From contig VWPU01009501.1 of assembly GCA_013398955.1 (NCBI GenBank), forward strand, positions 388,501-452,500: a DNA stretch of 64,000 bases. The letters are read 5' to 3'. This document shows, piece by piece, positions 47,301 through 60,370 of this stretch (its first letter is position 1; each line of letters starts with the position of its first letter). Origin of the DNA: Callaeas wilsoni. Taxonomy: Eukaryota > Chordata > Aves > Passeriformes > Callaeidae. The notes under the pieces are model-generated. The model saw nothing but the letters and a program-made list of their open reading frames with translations, made no database searches and had not been told where the DNA came from. A program made the position numbers and the translations under genes.

Positions 47301-49381
47301 GCAAGACTAATGCTTAATATTTTGTCACTTCATCCGCAGATTAAATATAGATATCATTTATAAGTTGATTGTATTTTTCAATGTATTTTTCCATACAATT
47401 TTTTTTTAGATTTTCAGAGAAAATATTTTACATTTAAATGTTTTCAAAATCTTGTGTCTTTCTTCATAATTGTTTCTGCTGCTGCTTTAACAGTCATGTG
47501 TTGCAATGAGAACACAACTGGAAAAAAAAAACAGAGGAGCAAAATACAGGCAGACAACATGCTTAAGTAGTCAGAAAGTATTTAGTCAATACATTGGTCT
47601 CAGAACACAGCAACAAACAAGTTTATAGATATATGGGAAGGGGAAGAGAGATTTGAATTTGAAAGAGGAAAAGCTCTATGGGTGCTGCTGGAAAGTGTAA
47701 GTCTGAAGGGCACTGCAGAGAGCACAGACACAGCGTTTTGAAAACACAGGGAGTGTGAGTTGGAGACGTGGCTCATGTAGCAGGGGAAGATGGAGCAGAC
47801 CTCAAGGTTCTGAGTGAAAGGGGAAGAAAACATTGTCTCCAAGTGAGAACAAATACTGTGTTTCATCCAAAAGAAGAAGGAAAGCAGCGGAGAGAGGCAA
47901 AGACAGACATCACAGGGCCAAGGCAATGGAAAGGAAGTATCTTGGTCATAGCATTCTGACTAGATACCAGTATCGTAAGGTTTCTGCAGTTAACAGGGGG
48001 ATCTTTGCTGTGTGGATGGATAGGAAAGGCTGTGCTTTTGAAAGGTAAAACGAGAAGGGTAGGCACAGCCTTAAGATCTGAAGGGAGGTTAAGAACTATT
48101 TTGAACTGGAGAGCTTGACATCAGAGAAATAAGGCAAGCTGAGCCTTGGTATGGAGTAGAGTGGTGAATTTGTTATTTAATTAGTCTAAGATTCCTATAA
48201 CCCCATATAATCTTATCCAAATGAGAAGACAAGAAAGAGGTATGGAGTTCATCAGGCATTCTTGGTGTGGAGACAGAAAGGGAATCTGAGAATAAGTAAA
48301 CTGAGGGAGAAATGAAAAATAGCTGGAGTCTTTTTAGAAAGGGAAAACTCATTCCAGAAGTAGCTACAGAAGGGAGAGGATACAGGAGAATACTGGAACT
48401 TGCAAACCCAAGTTGGACATGGGATAGACCAGGTCTGGGTTAGAAAACAGTAAGATTGCCTTGATTTCTTCTCTGAGGCAAAGTACGTGTTTCTAAAGCA
48501 CTTCTCATTTTGCAGCACTGATCCTTTCTTCAACTGCAAACAAAACAAAGCCCTTAAACATATAGTTTAAAATTCTATCCATATTAAGGGTATTATACCT
48601 ATATTAACTTATGTGTGTGTCACTTAAGATTGTTAAAAACCTCAGGGCAGGAATAGTGTTATTTGCGTTTGCACATTTATTCGTATGGCAGCACATAGGC
48701 TTATTACTAAATAAATGGTTGCTCTGTGTAATTAGTTGATCTCTGATTTTAAATGTTCATTAGACATACAGATAAAATGAAGATGTTACCTCAGTCTGTT
48801 GTTAATAGATTTAAGCTTTCTTTTACTCTTGGGGGTATTTTTACTTCTTTTCTATATCCAGCTTCCTTCCACTGTGCTGCTGCAGGAAATTTTTTTTTTC
48901 TCTTGGGAGGAGAAGAAAATTTTTTTTTCAACCTTGGAACTTCAAGTAAACAACAAACCTAGAAATTCTGGATAGGAAATTATAAGCATAGAGTATGAAA
49001 TAGGAATGGAAAAATTAAAAGATTGCAAAAACCTCTGCATCTTTCAGCACTTTCTTTCAAAGGTAGTTCTGGTGTCCTCTTACCAAAGAAGAAGAAACAA
49101 CTGAGAATATTAAGAGAAAAAGGGAAAGTGGTGCAAGTGATAATAAATTACTCAAAATCATCATAGACACAAATGATTTCACAGAGCAGCACTTAAAAAA
49201 AAGAATTATGAAATAGGAATTCTAATGCAGACAGTTATATTTTTGGAAGTGTAATGTCGAACAAATAGTTCCTTTAGCTAGAGGAATGAATGGATCCATC
49301 TTTACTGCATCATATGAGCATTCTGACTTTCAAAAAACCTCAGCGTCTGTACTTGAAATCAGTTTAAGACAAGGAGAGTGA
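44369..49381. other. Gene-free stretch, partly purine-skewed
   Basis: No recognisable gene. A 161-codon plus frame at 46066-46551 overlaps minus frames in a less AT-rich patch and matches nothing known to me. From about 47520 to 48530 the plus strand is visibly rich in A and G. An 80-odd codon open stretch near 45695-45947 is discussed under findings. Confidence 0.55.
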
Positions 49382-49545
49382 AGCTCTGGAACAGGTTATA
49401 TAGTCTACATCATTAGATGTCTTTAAGGAGAGAAAGACTAGGTGATAGCTTCTAGATGAACTAGAGTACTGTTGATTCTGTCTTGAGACAAGGAGACAGA
49501 ACAGATGATCTCTTCTATGGCTATACACTTCCAGAATTTGAGGGA
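49382..49545 (+). mobile_element. Degraded CR1-like LINE fragment, plus orientation
   Basis: The plus strand shows 'aagctctggaacaggtt', then 'catcattagatgtctttaagga' and 'gacagaacagatgatctcttctatgg...cacttccagaattt'. These follow the order of the CR1 3' coding end and UTR: 'ggctctggaacaggttgccc', 'ccatccctggaagtgttcaagg', and 'gactagatgatct...cccttccaaccc'. Divergence is much higher than in the two minus-strand copies, so this is an older insertion. Boundaries are approximate. Confidence 0.6.
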
Positions 49546-51447
49546 GCAGAAGAGATAGCATTTAGAAGATAATGTCAAGTACTTAACTGATCAAACAAAC
49601 ACTACTGTATGCACCTCTCAGGGCTCAGATCAGTTGCAATATCAGAGCTGACAGGATACCTTTTGAAAAAAATCACTCCAATGCTCTGGCAAATAGAACA
49701 TGTTAGAAAAGTGACCCACTCGTGCCAAATGTAAGGTGTTAAAGTTCTTTCAGAACAAGATGTGGGAAATCAAAATGGAAATGTTCTTGATATACAGGCA
49801 ATAGTAAGAGAAGTATATGGATAGATAAAGCAGAGTTTAAAGCTGAATCGTTCCCATTTCTGATTAAATGTGAGTTCCTTCTCTAAGTCTCTTGTTGTAG
49901 TCTTCCTTGAAACAGCCTATCAGGTCTAATAGTAGATCTTCTAGATCTGGTAGATCCGTTATTGTTTCTTAAAGGATAAACTGTTGTTCTAAAGGTTAAA
50001 AAATAGAGATTGTTTTCTAAATGCATTTGAAAAGGAAAAGAAGTGGTAAAAAATAATCTGTGTAAAACAAAAACAGCCTTTGAAATCATGTAAAGACTGG
50101 CTCTCTCCCTCACTAGTCTATTCTGGGTTTTTTTGTTCAGCTCCAAAATAAGATATTAGCAGATCAGGAACTGTATTCTTTATTTATTATTAATTTCTTT
50201 TCTTTACCAGATTATGCGTCTCACAAGACTGTTAAATTTAGGATAAGAGACAAAGGTTCCCAAGTTAACCTTGTTATCGCCTTGGTCCATGGATTGTTTT
50301 CACAGAAGTTATCAAGTTATAAAAATACTAATGTCAGAAGAATGCTGGCTTTTATACACAAAGCAACCTGGCGTGTGCAGGGCAGGTGAAATGAGCCTTC
50401 ACGCAGGTTCTCGAGCACTGAGCTGGCATTCCTCCAAAATGTGCCAACACAAGTGGTCTGGGAGCCGACATAAAATAATTGCTGTGGGCTACACCAAGAG
50501 TCAGCAGCAGCTCTTCACCCTGGCTGTTCAAATACATGGCACTTCTGTAAAGAGAATGAGAAACAAGAAGTTGGAAATTTTCATTGTAAAAAAGCCTAAA
50601 AAAAGCTGTCTTGATTCGTTCCAATCTATCTGTTTCTGCCTTTACCTTCCTCCTTGAGAAACTTTTTTTAGTTTTAGTAATGAATGAGAAAAGAAGATTG
50701 TACTGAAATGTGAATTGCCTTTTCCTCTCTTTTTAGTTAAAACACGGCATGGAGAGATGCGAGTATGATTATTAGTGCTGGAGATTGTGAATATCTTTTG
50801 AAATGAAGGGCATTTTCCAGAAATCTGTCAAACTACAAACAACCTAGGTCTCGCTCAAGAAACCATCTATTAAAAGTAGTGACCCACTAACCTCATTTTT
50901 CCAGAAGGACTGTTGGGCAGTTGTGGCAAGACAATCCAAGAGATTTGCAAAACTTTTCATTTCTTTAGGGGTCAGATAGTAAGATTTCAGATGGAGAAGC
51001 AACAGAAAATCACATCAATTTAAGCAGGAAGTACTGTTGCCAAATGAACTGTATATTTAGACATCTTTGTGAATGTTCAGCTCTTCTGATTCATGACTTC
51101 ATTCAGGAACTGCTTAAGATGTGCTTTTACTCTGGTGGAGTTTTTTTGTCTGGGTTCTCCAGCACTTTGTATGTCTATTGGGAAATAAAACCTCTTTCCT
51201 CATTGTAAAAGTGAGATTATACACAGATTACTGGGCATTTGCTCTTGATAGTTAAGAACAATTTTCCTTTTAATATAAGCCCAATATTGCAGTAGTTGTT
51301 GCCTTACAAATGTTCATAATAATAATCATTATCAATCTGCTTGCTGTGGCAATAAAATCCCTAAAATGAGCAGGAAGTTATGCTAAACTCAGAAATGGTA
51401 AAGGCTTTCCTTCCAATTTGAAAAGAGGATGAGAGAGTACAAATTAA

Positions 51448-51490
51448 TCACAGAATCGTGGATGCTGGAAACATAATAAAAAATCTAGCC
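51448..51490 (-). repeat. Possible CR1-like 3'-end scrap
   Basis: 'atcacagaatcgtggatgctggaaaca...aaatctagccag' resembles the complement of a CR1/L3-type 3' end ('tcacagaatcatagaatggttggaagggacc...atctagtcc'). Too short and diverged to be sure. Confidence 0.3.
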
Positions 51491-52602
51491 AGTCTCTTTG
51501 CCTTTCGTTTGCCTTTTATTGTACATCCTGCAGTATTCTGACAGTCTGGTTTTTCAAAAGCTGTAGTCTTAAAAGTGATAGGTTACCATTACTTTCTCTT
51601 AAGAGTGTATGAGAATCTCACTGATAAAGAGGATTTCAGAAGTTTGGGAAATGAATGCTACTGCAGCAGTAAGGAACTAACGGTTCCAAATATATATAGA
51701 AATGCAAAGAGATTTTTTTTTCCTAGTGATTTTTTGTGCTGGGTCGCTATCTGAGATGTCTGTGCATATGTCAGTTTATCTATGTCTGTTTTAGAGCTGG
51801 AGTATGTTTGCACTCCTTTAATAATCACCTCCTCAGTTTCTGTACAATTTTAAAATTAGATCTGACCAAAGGATTAAGAATGTCTTAGTGGTAACGTAGT
51901 CTTGAAATTCATTTGACTGTGCATTGTCCTCTAAAGTGCCATATTTAGCTTTTAACAAGCTTGGGAATATTGTTTATTTTGCCGTATGATGTGTTAGTTG
52001 CTTAGCTAATTCTGCATTTAAAGACGTGTGTGTTCTCTGGGCTCTCACATGGGGGGAGGAAAGTGTCCTCCTTCTGCGAGAAAGCTGCCACAGCAGCTGA
52101 GATATCACTTAACACTGGAGGCTCTCCAGGGCCTGCATGTGCTGCACATGCTTGCAATGTATTTTGATATTAGTATGACCAACATTTATACACAGCGCTA
52201 ATGCTGAGAATAAAGTGAGCGCTAAAACTCAGATTCAGATGCTCTAAATGGCAGCATCTTTATTGCTCTACACTAAAAGGGAATGAACAAATAGTTCTGC
52301 AGTAGGCAAAGAAGACTGGTGTAGCGCCCTAACCCCAGAGGCAAATTTATTTCCACCCATCTGCTGTCTCAAATGCCAAGTCTTAGAAATGCCACTGTTT
52401 CCAAAGTAGCAGACATTAACCATGTGTGTGAATCTTAGGCATTAGTAAAAATTATTCCAAAAAAATTGCCTTTGTTTGGCTTTCATGAATTGCCAGAGCA
52501 ATGAAAAAGGCCAAGGCTCGTTGTGGGCTCTGTTATCCGGGCACTAACAGGTTTGTAATTTCTGTGATGGAATATAATGAACGGCTGTCGGTAAGATAGT
52601 AA

Positions 52603-52626
52603 TTTCATTTCATTCCATTCCATTCC
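52603..52626 (+). repeat. (CATTC)n short tandem repeat
   Basis: TTTCATTTCATTCCATTCC units form a short degenerate ATTTC/ATTCC pentamer array. Confidence 0.75.
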
Positions 52627-54078
52627 TCTGCTTCAAATAATAAAGGCATTTGTAAGCCTGTAAGGTAAAGTCTAGGGCTGGGTTCTGGTCTAGTTTGTTA
52701 TGGGACTTGCAGACCCTATATCATGGTACCTGGCTGAAAGGGGATTGTAAAGAGCTTGTATATTGTGGAATAAAATATGTGTTCAGAGTCTGCAGACTCC
52801 TGGAGCCAAGGGTGGGCAAGGAAAACATATCTGGCTGGTGGTGCATAGGTCTTCCCCCAAAGGACCTTTGTAACTATTAGTCCCTCTCTCTCCTCCTCTT
52901 CCTCCCCACCAGCCTGGGTTTGGAGAAACCGCTCCTGCTGCTGCTTCTCCTACTAGTAAATGGCAGAAGAAATTACATATTATTAAGCACAGAAATACGT
53001 CCTGCTTAGAAATCCGAGTGTCAGGGAACATTAGTGCTGCCCTTTCCTTGCCAAAACTTACCAATTCTCTCTCTGCTGTGAGCTGCTTTCAGACATTTGT
53101 GTTTCTTTTTGTCTACGCAGGCTGCATATTCAGCAGAGTGACTAAGAGCACAGAATCTCTTTGAACTGTGTTCTGCTCTGGGAAAGTCTCTTTTTTGGTT
53201 TTTGTTTCTTTAATATTTTTTTTTAAGTGATAAGGAAATATGTGCTACTTGCAAGTTGCTCCTTTTGGCAAACATGGGATATCCCTTTTTAGTATGGATT
53301 CTGTTCCATATGTGATCATTCCTTTTTTGCCAAACTTCCTTAGATGTGCACCAAATTGCAGAAAGATGAATACCAACTTTGCATAATTTGAACAAGAAAG
53401 CCTTGCAGTGCTACTTTTCTGTTTAATTTACAGGGGGGAAAAAAATTATGAGATACGTAGGACATAAGTAAGGGCAGAATAGAGCCCTTAATCTTAATTA
53501 TTCATTCTGCAGTATTATAAATGACTAAAGATTACTTCCAATGTTTGGTATAATCTTACAGTGTGCAGATGTGGTTCTCTTTGGTATATGCCATCTTTAC
53601 TGAACTCACAATTTCCATAATGCTGTCACATTCTGCATGGGAAGCAGATTTACAGATAGGTAATCCATGTAAGGTATTTTAAAGACAGCTTATTAAAGGA
53701 TTGAGGCCTGCTGTTAAATTACATATGCTTTCAATTGCTATGAGGAGCAAACAGTATCAAGAAGTACAATAATTTAGCTACAGCTGGAGAAAGGCCTATT
53801 TAAAGTTTTGATGACAGATCCTTTAAAGTTTTCCTTTAAGTTCTTTTCTGCTTTCTATCTTCTCCTGCATAGTACAGTATTTCACTTTATACAATGTAAT
53901 TTCACCAGCAGGTCGACTGTATACACGCTAGGAAACTGAAATGCATTCCTAAACTGATAGATAGAGTTTACAAAACGACTGTGGGTGCCAGGCTCCACAC
54001 TTGATGGCATTATCTAAACACCTGACAGCGAGGATGGAGTCATTGCAGTTTAGCATTGCTAATTATTAATAGCTCAAA

Positions 54079-54135
54079 TTGTGCTGGGCACTGTCGCCGT
54101 GCCGCGTTCCCCGCTGCCGCCGCCGAGAGCTGGGA
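54079..54135. promoter_or_regulatory. Dense CpG cluster with flanking motif block
   Basis: Eight CpG dinucleotides fall within 31 bp (54095-54125), including GCCGCG and a GCCGCCGCCG run. The upstream flank contains 'gctaattattaatagctc' (homeodomain cores), and 54012-54026 contains TTATCT and CACCTG, a GATA-type site and an E-box. Persistence of so many CpGs in AT-rich DNA suggests hypomethylation or selection. No transcription start or exon is recognisable. A G-rich tract follows at 54350-54368. Confidence 0.35.
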
Positions 54136-54349
54136 TGCTCTGCTGCATTGATGTTGTTGAGCATATTGGATAGTGCCCCCATCTGTTTCTGGAACACAAG
54201 GCAATGTGTCACTTACGTGCTGTCTGCTCCTCGTACCCTTTACAGAAGGAGTTACAAGAGATTGCGTTTCCAAACAGATAAGCTCATTCCCCTCTCTTTA
54301 AATTGGAATAAACAGGCAACGACCGTAGTTTAGAGTCATTCCTTAAATT

Positions 54350-54368
54350 GGGGGCTGGGGAGGAGGGG
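54350..54368 (+). other. G-rich tract, near-canonical G-quadruplex
   Basis: G-runs of 5, 4, 2 and 4 with loops CT, A and A. One run has only two G residues, so at most a two-tetrad or bulged structure is expected. Confidence 0.45.
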
Positions 54369-56085
54369 TAATGTTTGGAGCTTTTTCTCTAAAGTAACAA
54401 AATAAATGAGGAAATAGTGATGCTGTTTGGAGCTAACTTTAAGTGTGCATGGTAAGATGCTGAAAGGGGCACATTATGCAGACATGAGACTACAAAGCCC
54501 GAGAAGGAATGTGTTAAACAATCATTTTATAACGATGAGTCTGGCCATGCGTTTGCATGTGAACATTATTACAATCTGAAAAAGAGAAAATGTTATTATG
54601 CCATGTATCTTTGAGCCATTATTGGAATTAGGTTACAAAGCTTTGACTGCAAGGTTATTTGAATCTACTGCTTGTTGTTAATTTCATGCTCTCTATTTAG
54701 TATTTTTTTCCTTATTTGTTATGAACTAGTACACTATGAAAAGCAAATAAATTTTAAAAATGTGTCCGTAACCACCCACCACAAGCATAAGTATATTTTT
54801 TGATTGTATACATTTAAAAATCACCGTACATTGTGGGAAAAGCTGTGTAAAGCTCGGGAAAGACAAAATAGTAAAAAATAATTTTTAAAAAGGTTCTAAG
54901 AATTAAAATACAGGCTTTTAAAACTTATCTTTGTTTTTTTCTTTAACATTTCTGTGTAATCTAAGCAGACACATGAAAAATAGTGACTCTAAATTTGGCA
55001 AAATAAAACATTTTCTTGCAAAGGATGATCTAAATATCTTTCTACATAAATATATTAAGACTTCTTTTTCTTTTATTTTTGCTTTTTTAGTAAATGAAAG
55101 ATAGTATTTTTATTTTGATATATTTACAATGTAAATTATGCACATGATATTTCTGTCCTCATCTAATAAATCTGTTTTTACAGAAGTTGTAGAGGTTAAT
55201 AGATTTTGAATTGCATTCGATTTCTGTAATAAATGAGTGTATAAGACAAGACCTTATTAAGTTGATCTTTGTCTGTGAAATCTGTCTTCTTCAAATAATT
55301 TCAGAAACCAAAAATGCAAAATACAAACTTTGCCTAATCATGAATTTTTAAGCATATGTCTCTATAAATATTAGTGCAATTAAATTGCAGAAAATTACTT
55401 TGTTACCAATTAGTAGCAAAGTTCTGTAGAGTACCTGAAACTAATATTTTTATTTCAGTATTTATACTGGAATATACTTCTTATAAAGGAAAAATGCTAT
55501 TGATAGCTCTAAATGAACTTCGAATTAATATAATGTCAATATTATCAAATATTGATATATCACCCTTAGACAGCAAATGTATTATCAAGTGACAAATAAT
55601 TAAAGCAGCTAAAAATTAAACTGAAAAATTAAAAGGTGATGCTTAAATAAAACAAAATATCTCAGTAGAAAATATTTCTAACAGGCTGTGTAAACCTCAT
55701 TGCATTGTTTCTGTTGTTACCACGTCTTAATGGTTTTTATTGTTTATGGGAAAAACTGTTTAAGACAGCAAGAATCTCGGGTCTTCTCTTTTTTATGAAG
55801 GTCAAACTAAATTCAGAATTATAACTGAAAAATGAAATGTAAATACCAAGATCTTTGATAACAAAGTAATTAAAATGTATGGTTTTGCCTACTGTGTATA
55901 ATAAGGGCTTATATTTGATCAACCATAAAAGTTATTTAATCATTTTAACCTTGGAATACTACCCCACAAAAAACTACTTAATGGAAGTTAGCTGAGAAGC
56001 ATTAGAGTATCACAACATCAAGAAGGCTGAGCGAGAGGGCACTGAAAATTCAAGCACAGCTTATTTCTGCCATAATACTCTAGCA

Positions 56086-56100
56086 GGTTGCATGGCAACC
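56086..56100. promoter_or_regulatory. RFX X-box-like palindrome
   Basis: GGTTGCATGGCAACC is a perfect 6-bp inverted repeat around ATG. It matches the RFX-family X-box (GTTGCC ATGG CAAC type) with one base missing from the left half-site. It lies in a complex, repeat-free block (56000-56120). No gene is visible nearby; binding is inferred. Confidence 0.35.
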
Positions 56101-58111
56101 AGTGGCTGTGGATTTTGAAGTTACTTTATCCTTATTCAATGAGCAAAGACTTAGCCTGTATTTATTTTGGTAATTTCTAGAATTAATCAGGTGTTTAAGG
56201 CCCAGTGTAGCATAAACTTGATGTGATTTTTTGATTGGCAAATGAATGTTTGCAACTGTTTTTGGGAGAAGATCTGGAAGAAGAGGAGGGCTCGATTGTT
56301 CCTCCTAGCATTGCAGACAGTAAGTATTAGACAAGTGCTTGCATCAGCAGCCCATTTTGGGCAAGAGTGTGGCTTGCTTGCATCTCCCTGTGATTTAGGT
56401 TAGTCATTTTAGGAGGACATTGGAGTTTTCAAAAAAACCCTGCCATATTTCATTTTAATGTTGCCATTAAAGAACAATGCTAAGAGAATTTTAACATTTT
56501 TCAGCTGAGTAAAAGATGTAATCATAAGCCAAAGTCCCAAGTACAAGTAGTGTGGCACCCCTGTGGGCATATATTACTTCAGAGAATACAGTAACATACA
56601 AATCTCAAAACATGTTTTAAAATATTATTTAATTTCCATTACTGTCTTTAAAGTACAAAGGCAACTCTTTCAGTATCCTGTTGTTTAATATGTTAAGGGT
56701 ACTGCCAAGCTTCTCAATATCCACAGATCTTACTGAAATTGAAGTAAATTAAAAGCACAAAGCACACATCATAATGCTTGTAATGAATGAGAGGTGTGAA
56801 CGGCTGCCTCATTTAATGAGCACTTTTTAAAAATGCACTTTGCTAGAGCATATGAAAAATCTGTAGGATATTTCCAGGTTTCAGAAACAGTGTATATTCT
56901 TGTAGTGAAAGATGCCATCGTAATGCTTATACATACAGGGGAAGGATTATAATACGAGTGTTCTCTTCATATGTTTCAGTTCCTAACTTTTTGGCTTTTA
57001 CGCAAAGTACACATTGAATGAACCTTATCACATACACAGCATGAAAGGCATCATTAAATCAAGACAGGCTTTCACAACCATGACTTACATCATGCACCCC
57101 ACCAGCCTACCTTTGAAGAACCTTTTTTTCATATGTTCATGAACTTAGCAGACTTACGTGACGGCTGTATCATTCTATTTTCAAGCATGTTTCCAAAAGT
57201 GACATTAGATCAAGACCAAAACCCTAATAAGAAGCCCACGGTGCTTCTTAGGTGGAAGTGGGCACCCAACCAGTCGAGAACTGCTGGTTTGGGAATGCCT
57301 TGTCTCCAAGGCAGGCCATTGAAGCATGAACTCGCACAACTGCAGGGGTCTAGTGCAGGTCATGCCTTTTCTGAGAGGCTTCCTCATTACCCAGCTACTG
57401 CTTATGTCCAGAAAACATGCACCCACAGCATCCATATTCCGAACTTTAGAGCAAAGAAGTTAATTCAGTTAAAATTCGAGCTGAAATGGGCAGTGAATGT
57501 CTTGGCATTTGTTTTGCATAGGTAGCCTGGAGGTTATAGCATATCTGTGTGCAGCAGCAAGAGGGGGTCCGTGCATGTCCGCTTTTAAGCAAAGTGTGGC
57601 ACTTTAGGCTCACTATGCCTGTTGGCATGTATAAAAGTCCCTAATGATCTTCTCGATGAAATAGAGTGATCAATCTTTGCAGTGAAGGTACAGCAAAGTT
57701 ATTTTAAAAATGCATAGGTTATTTTGTTAAAACCGCCACTAGTAAGCTAGTACTTCGGGGAGCTGTGAATGTTGTAAAAATATATATATTATAGCCTTTG
57801 TGATGACAGTTAAAAAGTTATTACAGCCAAATACTTTATGCCAACAATAAGCTACTGCAGTTTAAGAAAAATGAAAGGTTTTCCCATGAGCCTGTTGTGT
57901 TTTCTTTGAACATAATAGGAAATAAAACTTAAATATTTTGGGCTGGAACTCTTAGTCTTGTTTGAATATTTGTGTTTCATACTTGCCAGAAATTAGTGAG
58001 TTTTGGTGACCTCCTTTGTGGTCAGGTTTTTTTTTTTAATGGAAGGCTTAATGTGCTAGTATCAGGAAAGGAATCTGCAGTTACATAGTGTTTTGTAATA
58101 GTAATAAAACT

Positions 58112-58190
58112 AAGAGACCTGTTCAGAGTAAATAATTGTGGCAGTGAGGGGCTCCTGGGTTTTCTAGCTTCCATCCTGGATGAAAAGCAA
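58112..58190 (+). repeat. Possible MIR-like SINE tail
   Basis: 'aagagacctgttcagagtaaataattgtggcagtgaggggctcctgggttttctagcttcca' follows the order of the MIR 3' half ('gaggttaagtgacttgcccaaggtca...agtggcagagctgggaatagaacccaggtctcctggctcc'). Identity is low. Confidence 0.4.
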
Positions 58191-59935
58191 GCTGACCTGT
58201 GCTGTTGTCTTGTCTCTATCTTCTTTTGGGGACATGCATTAAGTCATATGAGTCTGAACAATGAAGCACAATGTAGCACTTGTCAGACCATTATAATTTA
58301 TCTTTCCTTAGACATTAGGTAAAACGTATTAACATAAAACCTGAATGTTGTTCCAGTGCAAATACAGGAAGGAATTAAAGAACTGGCCCAGTTTTGGTGC
58401 AGAGGAAGTGAGGACTTTGCATCTTCTGATCCTGTCTTCATTTATGCAAGTGATGGCTGCAAGAGGAAACTAATAAAATTTCTGATCAAAGCACTGCTGG
58501 ACCTGACCAGCAGCTTTGTTGTAGCTACACTGTGGAAAAAATAATAGAAATAATTTTATCAGGTATTTGAATGGATTCATTTTATATATGGCTTTGAATC
58601 AGTTGCTTCTGCTTTCATTTCTGCATGTATTTTTTTAGGCTTAGTGGCTACATGAGAGGATAGAGTTGTAGAAGTTCAGAATATCCCTTGACACCGGCCC
58701 TCCTTGTGTTGTGGGGATGGGCAATCCAATTACAATGTTTAATGGGGCACCTGTGCCTTGTTTTTTTAAAAGGAGAAAATTGAACATTCAGTGATGCTCT
58801 GAGCTAGAAATTATTGTCCAAGTAAACTGCTGTACTTATGAATGAGGCATAATAGATTTGTAAGGGCTATGACCTATTTCAATAACTGTGAAAAAGGAAT
58901 AATGTTGAGGTGTCAGAGAGGAGTCAAGGCATGGGGCTTGTTTTCACTAAAACCCTGGGCAGCAAGGAAAACATGAAGGTAATTCTTTCTACTTCAGTCT
59001 GAAAAAAAAGAGCCTGGGAACTCAGTCAGGAATCAACCTTTAGCTCCATTTCTCTCTAAATAATTTGCATCCTGTAAAAAGAAATACATTTCATGTATTT
59101 ATATTATTGGAACCTGGGATTAAAATTGAAAGCCTATAGTGAAACTCACATTTGCAGAACAGACCTTGATCAATTCCTTGTCTTTTCTGACAGCAATGCC
59201 TGCTTTTCCAGAGCAGCCCCCCACGTCCTATCCTTTTGCATCACAGACATGTTGGACACAAATGTGTTAGCTAAGTTTTTGCCACGCTGTCCAAGGAAAT
59301 TTTAAGGAAATGGTCCAGTTTCAAAAATTCTACTAAATATTGTGTATTTGGTTTTAATTTTAAAACTGTTTGGTCAAAATGTCAGTGGTGAGTAGATCTT
59401 CTATTTTCTAAGTGCATACCTCCTCTTAAAAATAACCATAGAACCAAAATTATAAATATTTTACTTCATTCACATTTTTCTCTTCCACAATTGCGTGCAC
59501 TGACTGTCTCAGAGCACACAGAGGCTAACAGTACAAGTGTAAATTGTCATCGAAGTCTTTTTCTTCTGCCTAACACTGGAAAGGTTATGTCCTGAAATAA
59601 TGCATTTAGCAAATGATGAGCCTTGTAAGACAGGACCAGGGCTGGAAGGATTGCAGACAAAATGTGCTCAGAGCTAGAAACAGTCGCACAGATTGAAGAC
59701 TAAACCCAGTTTTATATTGATGCCTCTGTGATTGGAAAGAATTTTGCAGCCAAATGATATGTTGATGTACATTCCTGGAAAAAAACACTGATTTATGGAA
59801 GGTTGTATAATATAAGTATCCCAGTTTATTCTTGGTTTTAAGGATTTAAACTGCAGTAAGGTGCGTCAAGGATCCTTTCTCGTTTGCACTGTATTTTGTC
59901 TTACATGAATTTGGTTACTCTAATATCTGTGTACC

Positions 59936-60010
59936 TCAGTCTTCACAGCAACCCTGAGCAGTGTGGGGTATACTGCATTATTTTACATTTGAAGTAGTGA
60001 AAGACAAGAA
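59936..60010 (+). repeat. Possible MIR-like SINE core
   Basis: 'cagtcttcacagcaaccctgagcagtgtggggtatactgcattattttacatttgaag' resembles the MIR block 'taatcctcacaacaaccctatgaggtaggtactattattatccccattttacagatgagg'. The order of blocks agrees, but identity is low and the flanks are not clear. Confidence 0.4.
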
Positions 60011-60264
60011 ATGTAAGGGTGTTCTAACTCTGTACAGTTAAGTATGTTCCTAACAGAAACCTCAAGGGTTTCTAGCAGCCCAGCTGTTAGCAATGGCCAC
60101 AAAAGGTGAGAACCTGCATGCATATGAAAATGCAGCCCATCACTAAAGGGTCTTGAAAATCTGACCCAACACAATTTAGGCAAGATCATGCAAAGTAACA
60201 GCAGCACAGAAGGGAATTGATCCATTTCTCAGAAAATGTTGCATTGCAACCTTAGAATATGGTT

Positions 60265-60370
60265 GTGTTTTTTTCTTTTTTTCTTTTTTCTTTTTTTTTT
60301 GTGGGGCTTTTTTTGGTTGTTGGTTGGGTGGGTGGTTGGTTTTTTTGTTTGGTTTGATTTGTTTTTTTCC
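60265..60370 (+). repeat. T/G low-complexity tract
   Basis: Long T-runs broken by single C or G are followed by GGTTGTTGGTTGGGTGGGTGGTTGG (60315-60339) and more T-runs. The plus strand has almost no A across about 100 bp. The G part has six short G-runs and could form a two-tetrad quadruplex. Confidence 0.8.

Larger units (their letters stand above)
49546..58111. other. Gene-free stretch
   Basis: No recognisable exon or RNA gene. It contains the CR1-like scrap, pentamer repeat, CpG cluster and X-box-like palindrome listed separately. Frames at 50271-50657 (128 codons) and 57133-57525 (130 codons) have no recognisable domain. 54890-55640 is extremely AT-rich. Confidence 0.6.

Noticed and set aside
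52579..52596. GGCTGTCGGTAAG resembles the middle of miR-181 and sits between ATGAA/TTCAT-type arms
   Set aside because: The 5' seed region of miR-181 does not match, and the apparent arms come from the adjacent CATTC simple repeat.
57133..57525. 130-codon plus-strand open frame with overlapping minus frame
   Set aside because: Both strands are open, nothing is recognisable, and no promoter or junction is visible.
57549..57566. CTCF-like 'agcaagagggggtcc'
   Set aside because: Only about nine of fourteen core positions agree with the CTCF consensus, and the key C after the G-run is missing.
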